Positions 45,674 through 49,201 of a stretch of 49,201 nt of DNA are shown one piece after another. Position 1 is the stretch's first letter, and each line of letters begins with the position of its first letter. The DNA is from Flavobacteriales bacterium. Lineage in GTDB: Bacteria; Bacteroidota; Bacteroidia; Flavobacteriales_E; Vicingaceae. The position numbers and the translations under genes were made by a program. The DNA lies in assembly GCA_018608405.1 (NCBI GenBank), contig JABAZP010000019.1:1-49201 (forward strand). Reading direction: 5' to 3'. A model generated the notes under the pieces. It worked only from the letters and a program-made list of their open reading frames with translations, was not told where the DNA came from and did no database searches.

Positions 45674-48580
45674 ATGAAATATATCTTACTTACCATTATT
45701 AGTTGTTTTACCATTTCCTCCTTCGCCCAAACGGGAACAATAAGAGGAGTGGTTGTTGATGATGAGAACAATGAAACCATTATTGGAGCAAATGCAATTA
45801 TAAGAAGCATCAGTGCAGGAAGTTCAACAGATTTGGATGGGAATTTTTCTATTCCAGTAGCTCCCGGGACCTATGATGTTGAAGTTAGTTACATTTCTTA
45901 CCAGTCGATAACCATTAAAGGGGTAATTGTAAAGGTCGGAGAAGTAACGAATATGGGTTCAATTCGATTAAAGTCTGCAGCTATTGATGTTGGTGAAGTT
46001 GTAGTTCAGGCAACTGCATCAAGAAAAAATGAGCAGGCGATGAATAGAATCAAAAGTAACTCTGTAACCATGATGGACGGAATTTCTTCTGAAAAACTAG
46101 CATTAACCGGCGACGGTAATGCTGCAGAGGCTGCAAAAAGAGTGACGGGAGTATCGATAGAAGGGGGGAAATACATTTACGTTAGGGGTCTTGGAGACAG
46201 GTATTCAAAAGTTACTTTAAATGGGATGGATATTCCAGGTTTAGATCCAGATAAGAACAGTCTTCAGATGGATATTTTTCCAAGTAATTTGGTTGACAAT
46301 ATTTTAGTTTCAAAAAATTTCACAGCTGAAATGCCCGCTGACTTTGCAGGAGGGATTTTGAATGTAGAAACAAAAGCTTTCCCGGAAGAGGAGACAATAA
46401 ATGCTTCCATTGGACTGGGCTATAATCCAAGCATGCACTTTAATTCAAACTACTTGAGTTACGATGGTAGCAGTACAGATGTTCTTGGGTTTGACAACAG
46501 TCAAAGAGAAATTCCGAGTTCGGGTTTTCAAGATTACACACCAACACCTAATAATGGGGCTCCGGACGATGAGATTAATTCTTTTGTAGGATCTTTTGAC
46601 CCAACTTTAGGTGCTTCACGAAACACTAGCTTATTGGATTATAGTTTAGGGTTTTCATACGGGAATCAAATCGACTTAAAGGATAGGAAAGATACTTCGA
46701 GTTACACCGGCAAGAAGTTGGGTTATGTTTTCTCTTTATCATACAAAACTGATTACACTTATTATGATGAGGTAGAATATAGCGAGTATCAAAAGGCAAC
46801 TGAGGCTAATGTTTATGAGATGGTTAATGCCAACACACAGACAGGTGAGCTTGGTGAGCAAAATGTACTTGTAGGAATTATGGGTGGCTTGGCGTACAAA
46901 ACGAATTCGTCAAAGTACAGGCTTTCGATTTTAAGATTGCAAAATGGTACAAGTAAGGCAGGTAAATTTAACATTGAGAATAACCCACTGGGAGTGGGTC
47001 AATCTGGTTTCTCTGCCACTTCTGATAATTTAGAATATAACGAAAGGTCATTAACGAACGTTATTCTTAACGGAACACACGTACTTGAAAATAATGGTTG
47101 GGAATTAGACTGGAGAGTGTCTCCAACTCTTTCAACTTCGGAAGATCCGGATATTCGAAAAACAGCTTTTACAAGAGGAGATAATGGTTTTCAGTTGAGT
47201 CCTGGAGATGGTGGTTTACCTTCAAGAATTTGGCGAAACTTAGTAGAGGTAAACCTATCTGCAAAAACTGATCTAACAAAGAAGTATAAACTGTTTAACG
47301 AGAAAGCGAAACTAAAATTTGGAGTTAGTTATACTGGGAAGGCAAGAGACTATGAGATTTTAGGTTACGATATGCAGTTGAGATCAACCCTAAGACAGCA
47401 GTGGGATGGGAATGAAGCAAACCAAATTCTAGATCCATCAAACATTCACCCAAATAGACCAAACGGAGTTCATTATTTACCTGCAAATAGAGAAATTAAT
47501 TCCAATGCTTACGAGTCGTCAATTCAAAATATTGGAGTTTATATTTCAAATGAATTTTCAGTTTCATCAAATTTAAAGGCGGTTGTTGGAGTAAGAGCAG
47601 AGCAGTATACCCAGTGGCATACGGGTAGAGATATTGCAGGGGCTGCAGGAGACCCTAATGGGAATGTATTAGATAATGAAAAGGTGTTGGAATCGTTAGA
47701 TATCTTTCCTTCTGTAAACTTAATCTACGCAGTAAAGGAGCAGCAAAATTTACGTTTTGCATATGCTAGAACAATTGCGAGACCTTCATTTAAGGAACTG
47801 TCCTTTGCTCAAATAATAGACCCATTAACGAACAGGATATTTAACGGAAGTTTGTTTCAATACGATGATTGGAATGGAGAGTTAGTCCAAACAAACATCG
47901 ATAACGTTGATTTGAGATGGGAGAAATTCATGGAAAGGGGGCAAATTTTATCTGCAAGTGCATTCTTCAAGAATTTTGAGAACCCAATTGAATTAGTTCG
48001 CATTCCACAGCAATTAACCACAAGTGAGTTTCAACCTCGGAATGTTGGAAACGGTAGAATTTTAGGGATTGAACTTGAAGCTACTCATGGATTAGACTTT
48101 ATTGCTGAAAGCTTAAAAAAATGGAGCGTCAGTGGTAATTTAACTTTGGTTAGATCAAGAGTTGACATGACGGACAGAGAATTCGAGGCTCGAAAGATTT
48201 TTGAGAAAGAAGGAGAAACGATAGAGCGAACGAGACAAATGGCAGGACAGGCGCCTTACGTGGTGAACTTCGGTTTGAGTTACAAAAACGCAGAAAGTGG
48301 TTTAACTGCAGGTGTATTTTACAATGTCAAAGGTCCTGCTTTAGAAATAGTGGGATCAGGAAGATTCCCTGATATTTACCAAGAGCCATTTCACAGTGTG
48401 AACTTAGGTATTAACAAGAAGTTAGGAGAAGAACAAAATACGGTGGTTGACCTGAAAATTTCCAACCTGTTGAATGATAAGCGTGAGAGCTTTTATCGCT
48501 CTTACGAAGCATCGGATCAGGTGTTTAGTAGTTTAAATCCTGGAATAACAATAAGTTTAGGAATTAGTCATAACTTCTAA
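45674..48580 (+). CDS. TonB-dependent receptor with carboxypeptidase-regulatory N-domain
   Basis: A 968-residue outer-membrane active transporter. The signal peptide is MKYILLTIISCFTISSFAQ. A CarboxypepD_reg-like domain (about 21-105) follows, beginning GTIRGVVVDDEN. The plug is at about 130-240, with KRVTGVSIEGGKYIYVRG and DRYSKVTLNGMDIP. The 22-strand barrel fills the rest and ends ISLGISHNF with terminal Phe. I chose ATG 45674; longer reading starting at 45479 overlaps the lipoprotein gene and would put the signal peptide inside. There is no STN domain, so no sigma/anti-sigma relay. The substrate is not evident; the neighbouring PhoBR-like pair suggests a phosphorus-containing ligand, which is inference. 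Confidence 0.92.
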   Translation: MKYILLTIISCFTISSFAQTGTIRGVVVDDENNETIIGANAIIRSISAGSSTDLDGNFSIPVAPGTYDVEVSYISYQSITIKGVIVKVGEVTNMGSIRLKSAAIDVGEVVVQATASRKNEQAMNRIKSNSVTMMDGISSEKLALTGDGNAAEAAKRVTGVSIEGGKYIYVRGLGDRYSKVTLNGMDIPGLDPDKNSLQMDIFPSNLVDNILVSKNFTAEMPADFAGGILNVETKAFPEEETINASIGLGYNPSMHFNSNYLSYDGSSTDVLGFDNSQREIPSSGFQDYTPTPNNGAPDDEINSFVGSFDPTLGASRNTSLLDYSLGFSYGNQIDLKDRKDTSSYTGKKLGYVFSLSYKTDYTYYDEVEYSEYQKATEANVYEMVNANTQTGELGEQNVLVGIMGGLAYKTNSSKYRLSILRLQNGTSKAGKFNIENNPLGVGQSGFSATSDNLEYNERSLTNVILNGTHVLENNGWELDWRVSPTLSTSEDPDIRKTAFTRGDNGFQLSPGDGGLPSRIWRNLVEVNLSAKTDLTKKYKLFNEKAKLKFGVSYTGKARDYEILGYDMQLRSTLRQQWDGNEANQILDPSNIHPNRPNGVHYLPANREINSNAYESSIQNIGVYISNEFSVSSNLKAVVGVRAEQYTQWHTGRDIAGAAGDPNGNVLDNEKVLESLDIFPSVNLIYAVKEQQNLRFAYARTIARPSFKELSFAQIIDPLTNRIFNGSLFQYDDWNGELVQTNIDNVDLRWEKFMERGQILSASAFFKNFENPIELVRIPQQLTTSEFQPRNVGNGRILGIELEATHGLDFIAESLKKWSVSGNLTLVRSRVDMTDREFEARKIFEKEGETIERTRQMAGQAPYVVNFGLSYKNAESGLTAGVFYNVKGPALEIVGSGRFPDIYQEPFHSVNLGINKKLGEEQNTVVDLKISNLLNDKRESFYRSYEASDQVFSSLNPGITISLGISHNF

Positions 48581-48598
48581 AGTATAAGGTTTAGAGAT

Positions 48599-48636
48599 AA
48601 AAAAAGTCCTGCCAATTGATTGGCAGGACTTTTTTT
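48599..48636. terminator. Bidirectional intrinsic terminator
   Basis: A perfect 17-bp stem (48599-48615 with 48620-48636), core GTCCTGCCAA, loop TTGA, A-run and T-run flanks. It lies between the TonB-receptor gene and the convergent acyl-CoA synthetase gene. Confidence 0.9.
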
Positions 48637-48647
48637 TAATTCAAATC

Positions 48648-49201
48648 TTATTGCCCTCTATAACAATTTTCGATTTCATCTTTAAAGTTTTCCATTAAAA
48701 CCCGACGCTTAATTTTCATGGTTGGGGTCATTTCACCTGAATCGATGCCCCAGACGGTAGGAGCTAAAATTATCTTTTTAACTTGCTCAAATTGTGCGAA
48801 GTTTTCGTTGTAAATATTAACTTCCTTCATGAGCCTATTGTGAATACGTTCCATTTTAATCATCTCACCATCGGAAGTGTAAGGAATGTCCTTTCTTTTG
48901 CACCATTCTTTCAAAAAGTCGAAAGAAGGCTGAATAATAGCAGCAGGATGTTTTTCTGACTCACCAATCACCATAATTTGCTCAATAAAGCCCGACTCCT
49001 TCATCTTATTTTCCAATAATTGAGGAGCAACATATTTACCACCTGAAGTTTTAAAAATTTCTTTCTTTCTTCCGGTAATTTTTAAATATTGTCCTTCAAC
49101 CATCGTTCCTAAATCGCCAGTCTTAAACCAACCATCTGCAGTAAATACTTCTTTCGTAGCTTCTTCGTTTTTGTAGTAACCCATCATCACGTTTGGACCT
49201 T
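48648..49201 (-). CDS. Long-chain acyl-CoA synthetase, C-terminal part (cut by window end)
   Basis: The minus-strand frame is open up to the window edge, so this is the last 184 or so residues of a larger AMP-forming ligase. GPNVMMGYYKNEEAT and GWFKTGDLG are AMP-binding motifs, the latter with the ATP-ribose-binding Asp. GRKKEIFKTSGGKYVAPQ is the hinge and A8 region. The end (MTPTMKIKRRVLMENFKDEIE) matches bacterial and eukaryotic long-chain fatty-acid CoA ligases. It activates fatty acids as CoA thioesters. The Met at 49190 is internal, not a start. No oddity is seen in the visible part. Confidence 0.92.
   Translation of the reverse strand, partial: GPNVMMGYYKNEEATKEVFTADGWFKTGDLGTMVEGQYLKITGRKKEIFKTSGGKYVAPQLLENKMKESGFIEQIMVIGESEKHPAAIIQPSFDFLKEWCKRKDIPYTSDGEMIKMERIHNRLMKEVNIYNENFAQFEQVKKIILAPTVWGIDSGEMTPTMKIKRRVLMENFKDEIENCYRGQ

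Noticed and set aside
1..49201. CRISPR arrays, insertion sequences, prophage, rRNA, toxin-antitoxin or defence genes
   Set aside because: I looked for spaced repeats, transposase or integrase motifs and known defence domains and saw none.

Overview
The window looks like a chromosomal segment of a Bacteroidota bacterium, most likely a flavobacterial (Flavobacteriales-type) lineage. It is AT-rich and has no Shine-Dalgarno-led starts. Several genes carry the phylum's -7 promoter box TAnnTTTG. Typical families are present: TonB-dependent receptor with a carboxypeptidase-regulatory N-terminus, RemB-like outer-membrane proteins, a T9SS CHU_C-like domain on a putative anti-sigma factor, a lipoprotein alpha-2-macroglobulin, and a cyoE-coxIII-coxIII-coxIV-sco-DUF420 cluster. 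I see no phage, insertion sequence, CRISPR array or rRNA. The gene content reads as core chromosome, densely packed, with no stretch longer than about 300 bp lacking a gene, RNA or regulatory site.

Layout. 1-3.4 kb: tRNA-Asn on the minus strand, then two PfkB-family kinases and a tandem-domain universal stress protein on the plus strand. 3.4-10.7 kb (minus): a small lipoprotein, a 2017-residue alpha-2-macroglobulin and a TRIC-type channel. 10.9-16.1 kb (plus): an MMPL/RND transporter, then a tight operon of nucleotide-sugar pyrophosphorylase, NAD-dependent epimerase and polyprenyl synthase. A TIGR01777-type epimerase converges on it. 17-21.5 kb: a small unknown gene and sucA-sucB, the E1 and E2 of 2-oxoglutarate dehydrogenase. 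21.6-26.2 kb: a small secreted protein, purD, two membrane proteins of the DUF6341/DUF6427 type, purQ and cysQ. 26.2-32.4 kb: GDP-fucose synthesis (gmd, fcl) and two RemB-like outer-membrane paralogues flanking a WecA/MraY-like phosphoglycosyltransferase; this is a surface-glycan module. 32.5-36.8 kb: haem O synthase, cytochrome oxidase subunits III, III and IV, Sco, DUF420 and a tiny CxxC membrane protein. 36.8-40.7 kb: a SAM-I riboswitch with intrinsic terminator in front of full-length cobalamin-dependent metH. 40.7-42.3 kb (minus): ECF sigma factor and its putative membrane anti-sigma. 42.4-44.1 kb (minus): PhoR-like kinase and PhoB-like regulator. These are divergent from a beta-helix lipoprotein and a TonB-dependent receptor (44.4-48.6 kb). 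The window ends inside an acyl-CoA synthetase gene.

How it fits together. The segment mixes housekeeping metabolism (TCA cycle, purines, methionine, respiration) with envelope functions (glycan precursors, polyprenyl carrier, outer-membrane beta-barrels, lipoproteins). The least ordinary parts are four. First, the divergent PhoBR/TonB-receptor region has 11-bp-spaced TTAA direct repeats facing both transcripts. Second, a sigma/anti-sigma pair has a periplasmic end resembling a T9SS sorting domain. Third, a RemB-like pair encloses a glycan-initiating enzyme. Fourth, several RNA hairpins overlap translation starts or stops. All assignments come from reading the sequence and family knowledge; no database search was run.
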